This document shows positions 49,283 through 58,197 of a DNA stretch of 64,000 bases, one piece after another. Both the position numbers and the translations under genes were made by a program. The notes under the pieces were generated by a model, which saw nothing but the letters and a program-made list of their open reading frames with translations, searched no databases and was not told the DNA's origin. Origin of the DNA: Polyangiaceae bacterium (lineage in GTDB: Bacteria > Myxococcota_A > Polyangia > Polyangiales > Polyangiaceae); NCBI GenBank assembly GCA_015075635.1, contig JABTUA010000002.1, positions 1,178,001 through 1,242,000 of the forward strand, in the 5' to 3' direction. Position 1 is the first letter of the stretch; the number at the start of each line of letters is the position of its first letter.

Positions 49283-52200
49283 TGGAGAAGCTGGGCGTCC
49301 TCGAGCGCGTCATCGCGTTCTCGGCCAAGAACAAGGTCGCGACCATGGTCGCGGTGCTCGCGCTGGCGCTCTGGGGCTGGTTCGGGCTCCGGCGCGCGCC
49401 GCTCGACGCCATCCCGGATCTGTCGGACGCGCAGGTGATCATCCTGAGCGAGTGGCCCGGGCGTAGCCCGGATCTGATCGAGGACCAGATCACCTACCCG
49501 CTGTCGAGCGCGCTCTTGGCCGCGCCCAAGGTCAAGGCAGTGCGGGGCCAGTCGTTCTTCGGCGCCTCGTTCGTCTACGTCATCTTCGAGGACGGCACCG
49601 ACATCTACTGGGCGCGTTCGCGCGTGCTCGAGTACATGAACAGCGCGCGCGGCAAGCTACCGGACGAGGTCGAGCCGGTCATCGGTCCGGACGCGAGCGG
49701 CGTCGGCTGGGTGTTCCAGTACGCGCTCGTCGACAAGACCGGGAACCGTGACCTGCAGGAGCTGCGCAGCTTGCAGGACTTCCACGTGCGCTACGCGCTC
49801 GCCAGCGTGCCCGGCGTGGCCGAGGTCGCCTCGATCGGCGGTCACGTCAAGCAGTACCAGGTGAACCTCGACCCGGCCAGGCTCCGCGGGCAGTCCATCC
49901 CCGTCTCGGACGTGATCGCGCGCGTCCGCGCCTCGAACCAGGACGTGGGCGGGCGCGTGGTCGAGATCGCGGGCCACGAGCAGATGGTGCGCGGCCGCGG
50001 CTACGTGAAGAAGAAGGAGGACCTGGAGAGCGTGGTGCTCAAGGTCCGAGGCGACGGCACGCCGGTCACGATCAAGGACGTGGGCGAGGTGAGCCTGGGT
50101 CCCGACATGCGGCGCGGCGTGGCGGAGCTCGACGGCGAGGGCGAGGCGGTCGGCGGCATCGTGGTGATGCGCTTCGGCGAGAACGCGCTGGAGGTGATCG
50201 AGCGGGTGAAGAAGCGCTTCGAGGAGATCGAGACGTCGTTGCCCGCCGGCGTCGAGGTCGTGGTCACCTACGACCGCTCGCAGCTGATCACCGAGGCGGT
50301 GGACACGCTGAAGAACGCGCTGATCGAAGAGATGCTGGTGGTTAGCCTGGTGCTCTTCGTGTTCCTGCTCCACGTGCGCAGCGCGCTGATCCCCGTCTTG
50401 ACGCTGCCCATCGCGGTGCTCCTGGCGTTCATCCCCATGTACTACCAGGGGCTGACCATCAACATCATGTCCCTGGCCGGGATCATCGTGGCCATCGGAG
50501 CGATGGTGGACGCCTCGATGATCATCATCGAGAACATCCACAAGCGCCTGGAAGACTGGGACGGGCAGGGCGATCGCAGCGCGGTCATCGTGCGCGCCAT
50601 GCAGGAGGTCGGCCCCAGCATCTTCTACTCGCTCCTGGTCATCACCATCGCCTTCTTGCCGGTGTTCACCCTGGAGGAGACCGAAGGGCGACTGTTCAAG
50701 CCGCTGGCGTACACCAAGACCTGGTCGATGGCGTTCGCGTCGGTGCTGGCGGTCACCGCCACGCCCGCACTGGCGGTCTGGCTGATCCGCGGGCGCATCT
50801 TGAAGGAGCACGAGCACCCGCTGAGCCGCTGGCTGACCGCGCTGTACGCGCCGGTGGTGCGCGCGGTGGTGCGCTACCCGAAGACGGTCATCCTGGCGGC
50901 GGTCGCCGCGATGGCGCTCACCGTGCCGGCCTTCTTGCGACTGGGCAACGAGTTCATGCCGCCGCTGAACGAGGGCGCCATCCTCTACATGCCCACCGCT
51001 CCTCCCGGCATCAGCGAAGGCGAGGCGGTGCGCGTGCTCCAGACCATGGATCGCCAGCTCCGCACCTTCCCCGAAGTGGAGCGCGTGTTCGGAAAGATGG
51101 GCCGGGCCGAGACGGCGACCGATCCCGCGCCGCTCTCCATGGCGGAGATCGTGGTGCTGCTCAAGCCGAAGAGCGAGTGGCGCGCGGGCGTGACCTGGGA
51201 CTCGCTGGTCAAGGAGATGGACCAGAAGCTCCAGGTGCCAGGCATGCCCAACGCCTGGTGGATGCCGATTCAGACCCGCACCGAGATGCTCGCCACCGGC
51301 ATCCGCAGTCAGCTCGGCATCAAGGTGTACGGCGACAGCGTGGAGGAGATCGAGAAGACCGCCATCGCCATCGAGAAGGCGGTCGCCAGCGTTCCCGGCA
51401 CCCGCAGCGCGTTCGCCGAGCGGACCACCGGCGGCTTCTACGCCGACTTCAGCGTGGACCGCACGGCGGCAGCCCGCCACGGCCTGTTGGTCTCCGACGT
51501 GAACGAGGTGATCCAGACCGCCGTGGGTGGCATGAACGTCTCGGAGACCGTCGAGGGCCGCGAGCGCTACCCCATCGCGGTGCGCTACGCCCGCGAGTAC
51601 CGCGACACCCCGGAGACCCTGGAGCAGGTGCTGGTGACCTCGTCGAACGGAGCGCAGGTTCCGATCTCTCAGGTCGCCAAGCTGGAGTTTCGCACCGGTC
51701 CCGACATGCTGCGGAGCGAGGGTGGCAAGCTGGTGAGCTTCGTGTTCGTGGACGTGACGGGCCGGCCCATCGCCGACTACGTCGCCGACGCGAGGCGCGC
51801 CGTGGACGCCCAGGTGAAGGTGCCGTCCGGTCAGCGCCTGGAGTGGGCAGGGCAGTTTCAGTACCTGGAGCGCGCGAAGGATCGCCTGAGCTTGGTGGTG
51901 CCCATCACGCTGGGCCTGGTGTTCGTCCTGCTCTGGCTCAGCACGCGCTCGGTGACGGAGACGGCCATCGTGATGCTGGCGGTGCCGTTCTCGCTGATCG
52001 GCGCGGTGTGGCTCCTGTACCTGCTCGACTACAACATGAGCATCGCGGTCTGGGTGGGGCTCATCGCCCTGGCGGGCCTGGACGCCGAGACCGGCGTGGT
52101 GATGTTGCTCTACCTGACCATCGCGCACCGCGATCGCAAAGCGGCGGGGAAGCTCCAGACCCGAGCAGACCTGACCGAGGCCATCGTCGAAGGCGCAGCG

Positions 52201-52419
52201 CAGCGCATCCGGCCCAAGCTGATGACCGTCTTGACCGACATGATCGGCCTCTTGCCCGTGCTCTGGGCCGTCGGCACCGGCGCCGACGTGGCCAAGCGCA
52301 TCGCCGCGCCGCTGGTGGGCGGGCTCGTCACCTCGTTCCTGCTCGAGCTCACGGTGTACCCGGCGATCTTCGCCCTCTGGAAGGGCCGAGCGCTGCGTCG
52401 AGCCGAGCCGGCGAGCTGA
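49282..52419 (+). CDS. cusA: CusA/CzcA-family heavy-metal RND efflux pump
   Basis: A 1045-residue inner-membrane pump. Twelve membrane helices are arranged in the usual two halves (LKNALIEEMLVVSLVLFVFL onward and LGLVFVLLWLSTRSVTETAI onward). The N-terminal GWFGLRRAPLDAIPDLSDAQ with VIILSEWPGRSP is the heavy-metal RND signature. Methionines matching the E. coli CusA cleft are kept at Met620 (PLSMAEI) and Met669 (TEMLATGI), favouring Cu(I)/Ag(I). The proton-relay acidic residues occur in the helix after GAMVDASMII. ATG at 49282 overlaps the cusB stop; GTG at 49276 is also possible. Confidence 0.93.
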   Translation: MEKLGVLERVIAFSAKNKVATMVAVLALALWGWFGLRRAPLDAIPDLSDAQVIILSEWPGRSPDLIEDQITYPLSSALLAAPKVKAVRGQSFFGASFVYVIFEDGTDIYWARSRVLEYMNSARGKLPDEVEPVIGPDASGVGWVFQYALVDKTGNRDLQELRSLQDFHVRYALASVPGVAEVASIGGHVKQYQVNLDPARLRGQSIPVSDVIARVRASNQDVGGRVVEIAGHEQMVRGRGYVKKKEDLESVVLKVRGDGTPVTIKDVGEVSLGPDMRRGVAELDGEGEAVGGIVVMRFGENALEVIERVKKRFEEIETSLPAGVEVVVTYDRSQLITEAVDTLKNALIEEMLVVSLVLFVFLLHVRSALIPVLTLPIAVLLAFIPMYYQGLTINIMSLAGIIVAIGAMVDASMIIIENIHKRLEDWDGQGDRSAVIVRAMQEVGPSIFYSLLVITIAFLPVFTLEETEGRLFKPLAYTKTWSMAFASVLAVTATPALAVWLIRGRILKEHEHPLSRWLTALYAPVVRAVVRYPKTVILAAVAAMALTVPAFLRLGNEFMPPLNEGAILYMPTAPPGISEGEAVRVLQTMDRQLRTFPEVERVFGKMGRAETATDPAPLSMAEIVVLLKPKSEWRAGVTWDSLVKEMDQKLQVPGMPNAWWMPIQTRTEMLATGIRSQLGIKVYGDSVEEIEKTAIAIEKAVASVPGTRSAFAERTTGGFYADFSVDRTAAARHGLLVSDVNEVIQTAVGGMNVSETVEGRERYPIAVRYAREYRDTPETLEQVLVTSSNGAQVPISQVAKLEFRTGPDMLRSEGGKLVSFVFVDVTGRPIADYVADARRAVDAQVKVPSGQRLEWAGQFQYLERAKDRLSLVVPITLGLVFVLLWLSTRSVTETAIVMLAVPFSLIGAVWLLYLLDYNMSIAVWVGLIALAGLDAETGVVMLLYLTIAHRDRKAAGKLQTRADLTEAIVEGAAQRIRPKLMTVLTDMIGLLPVLWAVGTGADVAKRIAAPLVGGLVTSFLLELTVYPAIFALWKGRALRRAEPAS

Positions 52420-52475
52420 CGCGGAGCGGCAATCGCTGCGTGCCGACCCCGCCTGCGCGCAACCAGTTCGGCGGC

Positions 52476-52844
52476 TCAGCCCCAGAGCGCTTCGCGCACG
52501 CAGCGCAGCACGTCCACGTAGCTCACGATGCCGACCAACCGGCTGCTCTCCGGATCCACGACGATCACTGCTCCGATGTGCTGCTCGATCATGCGGTCGG
52601 CGACGTCCTTGAGGTCCGTGTCCGGCGTGACCGTCACCGGATGATCGCTCATCACGCGGGTCACCGAGATGTCGGGGACGGCGTCGCGCAGATCGCGCTC
52701 GCTGATCATGCCGATCACCACGCCTTCCTTCAGGACCGGCAGATGGTGAACGCGTTTGTCGCTGAGCTTCCGCGCCGCCTCACCGGTGGTCGCCCGGAAA
52801 TCCAGCCAGATTGGATCCTCTGTCATCACGGTTTGGACGCGCAT
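52476..52844 (-). CDS. CBS-pair protein
   Basis: A 122-residue protein made of two CBS domains, MRVQTVMTEDPIWLDFRATT then LPVLKEGVVIGMISERDLRD, and VTRVMSDHPVTVTPDTDLKD then VVDPESSRLVGIVSYVDVLR. CBS pairs bind adenosine nucleotides and regulate partner proteins. ATG 52844 is chosen; the longer frame upstream is low-complexity. It is divergent from the 56-residue membrane protein with about 90 bp between. No catalytic domain is attached, so the partner is unknown. Confidence 0.85.
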   Translation of the reverse strand: MRVQTVMTEDPIWLDFRATTGEAARKLSDKRVHHLPVLKEGVVIGMISERDLRDAVPDISVTRVMSDHPVTVTPDTDLKDVADRMIEQHIGAVIVVDPESSRLVGIVSYVDVLRCVREALWG

Positions 52845-52934
52845 GGCGGATCGCGCGCGTGCATGGATCGTACCGACCCGTCTCCAGCTGCGCGGCACGC
52901 TTGATGCTTCAGGTGCTCCCGAAGGAGGTGTTCC

Positions 52935-53105
52935 ATGGCCGCCCAAGGCTTTCATCCCGAGACCAACGACCTAGTCGATCAGGAAATCCGCCACTCGATC
53001 CGCGTGATCAAGCAGCAACGCTACGGCAAGATGGTGGGGTTCATCGCCTTGGGCGTAATGGCCCTCGTCGTGTTGTTCGTCGGTGCCTACCTCGGCTTGA
53101 GGTAG
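52935..53105 (+). CDS. single-span small membrane protein (56 aa)
   Basis: ATG at 52935 preceded by a near-perfect Shine-Dalgarno AAGGAGGTG ending four bases before it, the strongest in the region. The sequence is a charged N-terminal half (HSIRVIKQQRYGK) followed by one hydrophobic helix (MVGFIALGVMALVVLFVGAY) and LGLR. No homologue is recognised. The strong ribosome-binding site and the tight hairpin downstream suggest a genuine, well-expressed short gene. Confidence 0.6.
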   Translation: MAAQGFHPETNDLVDQEIRHSIRVIKQQRYGKMVGFIALGVMALVVLFVGAYLGLR

Positions 53106-53115
53106 CCGCAGCGTT

Positions 53116-53151
53116 CCGCGACACCTGAGCTGTTCTGCACAGGTGTCGCGG
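53116..53151. terminator. strong bidirectional hairpin terminator
   Basis: A perfect 12-bp inverted repeat, CCGCGACACCTG at 53116-53127 and CAGGTGTCGCGG at 53140-53151, with a 12-nt loop. It sits between the 56-residue gene and the convergent HPF gene. No long U-tract follows, but the stem is GC-rich and well placed for both transcripts. Confidence 0.6.
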
Positions 53152-53164
53152 ACGTCTGCTCTGC

Positions 53165-53740
53165 TCAACCGTTGCGGGCAGGCCTGTCCACGAGGTGGTG
53201 CTTCCCGACGGGAATCACCGCGCTGGCCTGGGGCCCCTTCGGGCTCTCGGCGTCCGCCAGCACCACGCGGACCTCGTCTCCCGGCGCCAGAGCCGAAAAG
53301 CCGCCGCCCGGCACGCTGTTCTGGTGGAAGTACACGTCGGCGCCGTCCGGCAGCTGTACGAAGCCGTAGCCGTCGTCGCGGAACAGCCGCGCGATCGTGC
53401 CGTGTCCCGGCAGCTCGTGACGTTTGACCTCGCCGCGCCGGCGGCGCGCGTGGTCTTCCAGCTGCCGCGTGGCCGCGTCGAAGGTGTCCCGGATGGCGAC
53501 GTAGACGTCCTCGTGAGCCTGCTTGTGGACGACGATCTCCTTGTCGGGCAGGTGCATGTCGAGGCGTACGCTGTACTGCTTTCCTTTGTAGTGGTGGTTG
53601 TGGGGAGCCTCCACGGTGACGTGGCAGCTCATGATGCGGTCGTGAAGGCGTCCGATGTCCGTGGCCTTGGCGCGAATGCGCTCCTCGATGGCGTCGGACC
53701 GGTCCAATCCGCGAAACGTGATCTGAAGGGGTTCTCGCAT
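53165..53740 (-). CDS. hpf: ribosome hibernation factor fused to a cold-shock domain
   Basis: A 191-residue protein. The ATG at 53740 is preferred because GGAG lies six bases upstream (an ATG at 53752 also fits). Residues 1-100 match HPF/RaiA (MREPLQITFRGLDRSDAIEE, HKQAHEDVYVAIRDTFDAAT), which binds the 30S decoding centre in stationary phase. Residues about 113-178 are a cold-shock-type OB fold: GTIARLFRDDGYGFVQLPDG with ADVYFHQNSV. The fusion would link ribosome and RNA binding. It faces the small membrane protein across the hairpin. Confidence 0.85.
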   Translation of the reverse strand: MREPLQITFRGLDRSDAIEERIRAKATDIGRLHDRIMSCHVTVEAPHNHHYKGKQYSVRLDMHLPDKEIVVHKQAHEDVYVAIRDTFDAATRQLEDHARRRRGEVKRHELPGHGTIARLFRDDGYGFVQLPDGADVYFHQNSVPGGGFSALAPGDEVRVVLADAESPKGPQASAVIPVGKHHLVDRPARNG

Positions 53741-53821
53741 TTCGAGCTCCATGGATCACGCCGTGCCGGAGCAAATCCCGGGCCAGGCGGCGAGTTGTAG
53801 TAGGGTTCGAGAGCGGATCCC

Positions 53822-54925
53822 GTGCTGTCCGAACGACCCAGGTCCCTGCCGCCACCGAGCTCGTCTCCGTCCCAGCGACGCGCGCTCGGCGTGCTCGCGC
53901 TGCTCTCGGTGGCAGCGCTGATCTACCTGGCGATGCCGGTGGCGTCCGGGCTGTTCTTCGGGACGTTGCTCGCGTTTTCGCTCTTGCGTGTCCACGAGAA
54001 GCTGAGCGCGAAGCTAGGCCAACCTGGAGTCTCGGCGAGCATGCTGGCCGTCGGCTCCGGGATCCTGATCCTGGGTACGGTCGGCTCGCTCTTGTACCTG
54101 ATGATCGCTCGCGGGCTCGCCGCGGCCAACACGCTCGCCCACGGCTTCGACCCACAGGGCTCGCTGCGCAAGGTGTTCGCGCGGCTCGACGAGGTGGGTC
54201 GTTCGTCGCGCTTCGGCCCGTCGAACCTGTCCGAACGGGTGATGGCCGCGGCGGCGGAGACGGCCTCGAAGCTCTCGGATCTGGCCGCCGCGATCGCCGG
54301 CGCGACCTTCGGGGCCGTGCTGACGCTGTTCTTCACCATTTTGACGACGTTTTTCATGCTGCGGCACTGGACCACCATCGAGCTCGCCGCCGAGCGCATG
54401 CTGCCGCTCCACCCGCTGCACACTCGCGTGGTGCTCACGGAGTTCCAGAAGGTCGGCAAGGAGGTCTTCGTCGGGACCGTGCTCACCGGCATCATCCAGG
54501 GCGTGCTGGGCGGCGTCAGCTACGCGCTGGTGGGCGTCCCCGAAGCCGCGCTGCTCGGCGCGCTCACCGCCATCAGCTCGTTGATCCCGCTGATCGGCAC
54601 GGCGCTGGTCTGGGTCCCGGTCGGTGTCGCGTTGCTCGTCGCCGATCAGGTCGGCGCGGGTCTGTTCGTGTTGGTCTGGGGCACGGTGCTGGTCGGGCTC
54701 GGCGGCGAGTACCTGGTGCGCCCGCGTCTGGTCGGGGGCCGTGGCCACATCCCGACGCTCTTCACGTTCATCTCGCTGGTGGGCGGCGTGCAGGTCTTCG
54801 GGCTGCCCGGGCTCGTCGTTGGACCCGTGCTCGCCAGCGTCGCTCTGGCGGTGCTCAAGACCTACGACCGCGCGGCGAGCGCCGACGGCGGCACCCCGAG
54901 CATCCGGCCAGAAGCCGGTCCGTGA
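53822..54925 (+). CDS. AI-2E transporter family (PerM/YdiK-like) membrane protein
   Basis: A 367-residue protein starting GTG 53822 with seven to eight hydrophobic segments. Typical parts are LGVLALLSVAALIYLAMPVA with SGLFFGTLLAFSLL near the start, FFTILTTFFMLRHWTTIELA in the middle, and the conserved VFVGTVLTGIIQGVLGGVSY, AISSLIPLIGTALVWVPVGV and HIPTLFTFISLVGGVQVFGL. The family is annotated as AI-2 exporters but includes ion antiporters, so the substrate is open. The HPF gene is divergent, 81 bp apart. Confidence 0.85.
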   Translation: MLSERPRSLPPPSSSPSQRRALGVLALLSVAALIYLAMPVASGLFFGTLLAFSLLRVHEKLSAKLGQPGVSASMLAVGSGILILGTVGSLLYLMIARGLAAANTLAHGFDPQGSLRKVFARLDEVGRSSRFGPSNLSERVMAAAAETASKLSDLAAAIAGATFGAVLTLFFTILTTFFMLRHWTTIELAAERMLPLHPLHTRVVLTEFQKVGKEVFVGTVLTGIIQGVLGGVSYALVGVPEAALLGALTAISSLIPLIGTALVWVPVGVALLVADQVGAGLFVLVWGTVLVGLGGEYLVRPRLVGGRGHIPTLFTFISLVGGVQVFGLPGLVVGPVLASVALAVLKTYDRAASADGGTPSIRPEAGP

Positions 54926-55033
54926 CGCGCAGCACCGGCGCTGGTCGCCAGCTCCGGCGCAGGGCTTTCGCAGCTGGGACCCTGAGCGCGCGGGCTTTCC
55001 CTTGGCACGCCGCATGCCGTTCGAATCGGTGTG

Positions 55034-55552
55034 ATGACCCGGCTCTCGCGGCTCGCTCTGGCTCTGGTGCTCGGCGCCACGGCGGTGTGCTGCGCCAGCG
55101 ATCCCCTCGGGGCACCCGTCAAGGGCACGGAGGCCGGCGACCTCTGCGCGCTCGCGTGCGAGAGCCGCAGCGAGGCGGGCTGCCTGACCGACGTGGCGGC
55201 GTGCGCCGACACCTGTTCCCTGGCCCGGGTCGCGGGCTACTGTGCCGAAGAGCTCGACGCGCGGCTCGTCTGCCAGGCGAGCGCCCCGGACCTGCGTTGC
55301 GGGCGAGTGCCCACCGGCGGCCCGTGCGACGACGAAGGGGTCGCGCTCGAGCGCTGCCTCTCCCTGCACTCCGTCGGTAATCAGCCGCCCGACTGCTACG
55401 GCAAGGAGTGCAGCTGGCAGTGCGGACCGATCGGCAAGCAGCTCTGCACCCCCGATCAGAGCAGCCTGTGCGAGTGTCCGAGCGGCGCCAGCGGGACGCG
55501 CACCTGCTCGAGCGACGGCTGCTTCTGGTCGCCCTGCGACTGCCAGCTCTGA
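55034..55552 (+). CDS. Cys-rich lipoprotein (172 aa)
   Basis: ATG 55034 (GTG at 55031 also possible). The signal MTRLSRLALALVLGATAVCC contains a lipobox ending VCC. The mature protein has about twenty-four Cys, evenly spaced (CALACESRSEAGCLTDVAAC, CSWQCGPIGKQLC, CECPSGASGTRTC), indicating a disulfide-stabilised extracellular fold. No family is recognised. It ends eight bases from the convergent metallopeptidase-like gene. Confidence 0.6.
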   Translation: MTRLSRLALALVLGATAVCCASDPLGAPVKGTEAGDLCALACESRSEAGCLTDVAACADTCSLARVAGYCAEELDARLVCQASAPDLRCGRVPTGGPCDDEGVALERCLSLHSVGNQPPDCYGKECSWQCGPIGKQLCTPDQSSLCECPSGASGTRTCSSDGCFWSPCDCQL

Positions 55553-55560
55553 ATGGAGCC

Positions 55561-56634
55561 CTACTCGAACACGGTCCCCGAGTAGCGCGTCGCGAGATCG
55601 CCCACGGTGTCGTCCAGGAACTGCACGTAGTCCGCCTGGGCCTTCGCGAGCGGCAGGCCGCCGAGCTCTTCGGCGAAGGTCGCGTCGAAGTCGTCCCCCG
55701 CGCTGACGCGCTTCATCAGCACGAGCAGTCGCGGCAGCGCGTCCGGGAAGCCGTAGCCGCCGCCGGGACGCGCGACCTTGACCCGCAAGAACTCGACGAA
55801 GAAGCCGCTCAGCGCCTGGTCGTGCCCGGTCTCCGCCAGGTCCTGGGTCTCGTCTTCGAGCCCGTAGCGGTCGAAGGTGAGCGTCGCGTCCGAGCCGTCG
55901 GCGACATCGAGCCAAGCCTCGACGAAGCTGGTCGGCTGATCGTGCAGCTGCTTGCCCCAGTAGGAGCCGTTCATGATGGCCGTGCCCTCGATCAGCCACC
56001 ACGGGATCCAGGCGTCCCAGGGCGCGCTGCGCCCGCCGACGATGTGCGAGAGCTCGTGGGCCAAGGTGTCGTCGAGCTCGACCACGTTCGAGAAGGCGTC
56101 GTCTGGCAGGATGATGGCGTCGCTGGTCGTCTTGGACTGAGCGAAGGCGACGCCATAGGCGCCGGGCGCGCCAGTGGCCGTGCCGAAGGTGGCCGGATCG
56201 ACCACGACGACGCGCACGCGCTGGGCCATCTCTGCCGTGCTCTCCGCCAAGGCGAAGCTCCCGAGGTCGAAGAGCAGCGCGCCGCAAGCGCTCTTGCCGA
56301 AGGTCAGGACCTCCGAATCCGCCAGCGAGGACGAGTCGGGAGTCCAGACCTCGAGCCGCCGCGAAGTCGCTCGGAGCGCCAGGGTCGGCGCGGCGTCGGT
56401 GACGTCCTTGGGCAACGGTCGCTCGTCGGCCACGGGCTCGGCGTGGCCACACTCGAAGCCGAGGCCGGCGAAGCCGCCGACCGCGCTGCCGCCCGCCCCG
56501 CTCGCGCCCGCCGCACCGCCGGCGCCGGCGGCTCCGGCGCTGCCGCCCGATGCCGGCGTCCCGCCGCTCTCCGACGAGCAGCCGAGAGCACCGGCGAGGA
56601 GCAATCCGCCGAGGAGTCGGAACGCCGCGCGCAT
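55561..56634 (-). CDS. lipoprotein zinc metallopeptidase-like protein (gluzincin)
   Basis: A 357-residue protein: lipobox GALGCSSES (Cys19), Gly/Ala/Ser linker to about 55, then a soluble domain. A zinc motif HELSH (His193, Glu194, His197) is followed at Glu216 in WLIEGTA by the third ligand, the gluzincin pattern HExxH-18-E. Two Cys lie before it and the C-terminal part is helical. No family name is secure; a surface-anchored peptidase is likely. It is divergent from the lipoprotein gene at 56668, with 33 bp between. Confidence 0.75.
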   Translation of the reverse strand: MRAAFRLLGGLLLAGALGCSSESGGTPASGGSAGAAGAGGAAGASGAGGSAVGGFAGLGFECGHAEPVADERPLPKDVTDAAPTLALRATSRRLEVWTPDSSSLADSEVLTFGKSACGALLFDLGSFALAESTAEMAQRVRVVVVDPATFGTATGAPGAYGVAFAQSKTTSDAIILPDDAFSNVVELDDTLAHELSHIVGGRSAPWDAWIPWWLIEGTAIMNGSYWGKQLHDQPTSFVEAWLDVADGSDATLTFDRYGLEDETQDLAETGHDQALSGFFVEFLRVKVARPGGGYGFPDALPRLLVLMKRVSAGDDFDATFAEELGGLPLAKAQADYVQFLDDTVGDLATRYSGTVFE

Positions 56635-56667
56635 CTGCGACTCTCACGATATCATCGCGCTCGCCGC

Positions 56668-57303
56668 ATGAAGATCGACTTCCCGCGTTTCGCACAGCTC
56701 ACCTTCGCGCTGGCCGCAGCGTCCTGCGAGCGACCGCCACCCGCCGTGCCACCCCACGTCGCGGAGCCCCCGCCGGAGCCGGAAGCGGGGCAGGTGGCCG
56801 AGAGCGGGCCGGGCGAGGGCAACCCGGCCGGCAACGAGCCCCTGCCTGTCGAGGAGGCCGCGGACCTCTCCAGGTGCGCGAGCCTGAGCCCGAGCTGCGA
56901 GGGGCTGATCCAGGAGTGCCAGACGCTGGCCGGGCAGGGCGATCCTGGCAGTGAGGGGTACTACGGGGGCTACCGGCCGCGCATCGCGGAGGAGATCGCG
57001 ACCTGCTGGGCGGCGAACCTGGCGCCGCCCCGGTGCCGCGCGCCGGCCATGGGCAAGTGCATCCGCGAGGCCGTGCTGCGCGGGCCGGTGGACGCCGCGA
57101 CCGTGCCGCTGTGTGACGAGGTGATCGCAGACTGCGCGCAGGCGGGGATCAAGGCGCGCTACTCCCGTGAGGACTGCCAGAAGGTCTTGTCGTCCGTCTC
57201 CGGTCAGGCGCGCGCCGACGCCGCGCGCATCATCGGCCCGTCGGGCGAAGGCTGCAGCCTGGAGTACGCGCTGCCGTATTACCCGTTCGGCACGACCTGG
57301 TGA
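56668..57303 (+). CDS. Cys-rich lipoprotein (211 aa)
   Basis: ATG 56668; MKIDFPRFAQLTFALAAASC with Cys20 as lipobox AASC. A Pro/Glu-rich linker (PPAVPPHVAEPPPEPEAGQV) follows, then a domain with about nine Cys (CASLSPSCEGLIQECQTLAG, LAPPRCRAPAMGKC). Segments such as GYYGGYRPRIAEEIATCWAA suggest helices held by disulfides. No homologue is known to me. Its stop is directly followed by the stop of the convergent beta-barrel gene. Confidence 0.6.
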   Translation: MKIDFPRFAQLTFALAAASCERPPPAVPPHVAEPPPEPEAGQVAESGPGEGNPAGNEPLPVEEAADLSRCASLSPSCEGLIQECQTLAGQGDPGSEGYYGGYRPRIAEEIATCWAANLAPPRCRAPAMGKCIREAVLRGPVDAATVPLCDEVIADCAQAGIKARYSREDCQKVLSSVSGQARADAARIIGPSGEGCSLEYALPYYPFGTTW

Positions 57304-58131
57304 TCACTTCACGACGCCGCGGACGCCGATGAACAGCCAGTTGTGCATGGCGGTCTCGTCGATGTCGCCCGAGTCGCTGATGCTGCCGAACTTGAAGCTG
57401 GCTTGCGAGAACTGCCCGAACGTGAAGCCCACGAAGGGCCCGATGGTCGAGCCGCCGGAGTCGCCCCCGAAGTCGATGCCGCCCTGGAGCAAGAGCTCCG
57501 GTCCGCGCAGGGTGGCCGAAGCGTCGTTGATGTCGATGCTGAACCACTCGTAGCCGAGGCCGGCGCCGAGCCATGGATCGGTGCCGCGGCCCGGCGCGAG
57601 CGACAGCTGCGCCTGCACGCCGAGCCGGATGTCGCTCAGAGTGCAGCTGGCGCGGTCTTCGTCGCACGCATCAGCGAGGTCGCCGCCGGGCAACACGAAG
57701 CCATACGAGAAGTACAAGCCCGCCATGAACGCGGGCGAGAACTGCCATCCCAGGTCGAGCCAGATCGGGATCTGGCCCGCGACCGAGTCGGACATCTTGC
57801 CGCCGCCGTAGCTGGTCGTGGTCGTGGTGCCACCGGTGGTGGTGGAACTGGTGGAAGCTCCGGTGGCTTTGCCGAGAGGGAAGCCCCACGCCAGGCGGAG
57901 GCCGAAGTGGAGCCCGGACTCGCCGCTGCCGCCGCCTTCGCTGCTCCAGTCTCCGTCGCCGGAGTCGTCGCTCGACTCGTCGTCCTGGTCGTCCCCTCCC
58001 GCCTCTTCCTCCGGGGGCGCCGAGTCCTCTTCGATCACGTCGCCGGCCTGCGCCCAGAGCGCCGGCGCGACGAGCGCGAGGCTCGACGCAAGTCCGAGAG
58101 ACGACCCCAAGCGCACGAGTGCTCGCGCCAT
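57304..58131 (-). CDS. exported beta-barrel protein, third member of the family near 15 kb
   Basis: A 275-residue protein with signal MARALVRLGSSLGLASSLAL to ALWAQA and an acidic Asp/Glu/Ser linker (about 32-72). A barrel-like domain includes GLHFGLRLAWGFPLGKATG, a Thr-rich loop, GLYFSYGFVLPGG, and the loop DLADACDEDRASCTLSDIRL. That loop, with its paired Cys and flanking strands, matches the loops GGDLEDAIDQ and DAIDENRDACDQ of the proteins at 14879 and 15800. The barrel ends GVRGVVK. Here the linker is acidic where the others use Pro-Ala. Confidence 0.65.
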   Translation of the reverse strand: MARALVRLGSSLGLASSLALVAPALWAQAGDVIEEDSAPPEEEAGGDDQDDESSDDSGDGDWSSEGGGSGESGLHFGLRLAWGFPLGKATGASTSSTTTGGTTTTTSYGGGKMSDSVAGQIPIWLDLGWQFSPAFMAGLYFSYGFVLPGGDLADACDEDRASCTLSDIRLGVQAQLSLAPGRGTDPWLGAGLGYEWFSIDINDASATLRGPELLLQGGIDFGGDSGGSTIGPFVGFTFGQFSQASFKFGSISDSGDIDETAMHNWLFIGVRGVVK

Positions 58132-58197
58132 CGGGCGGATCGTCCCACGCGGCTCTGCCGGCTGTCCACAATCCGGAATCCGGCGAAACCGACCCCC

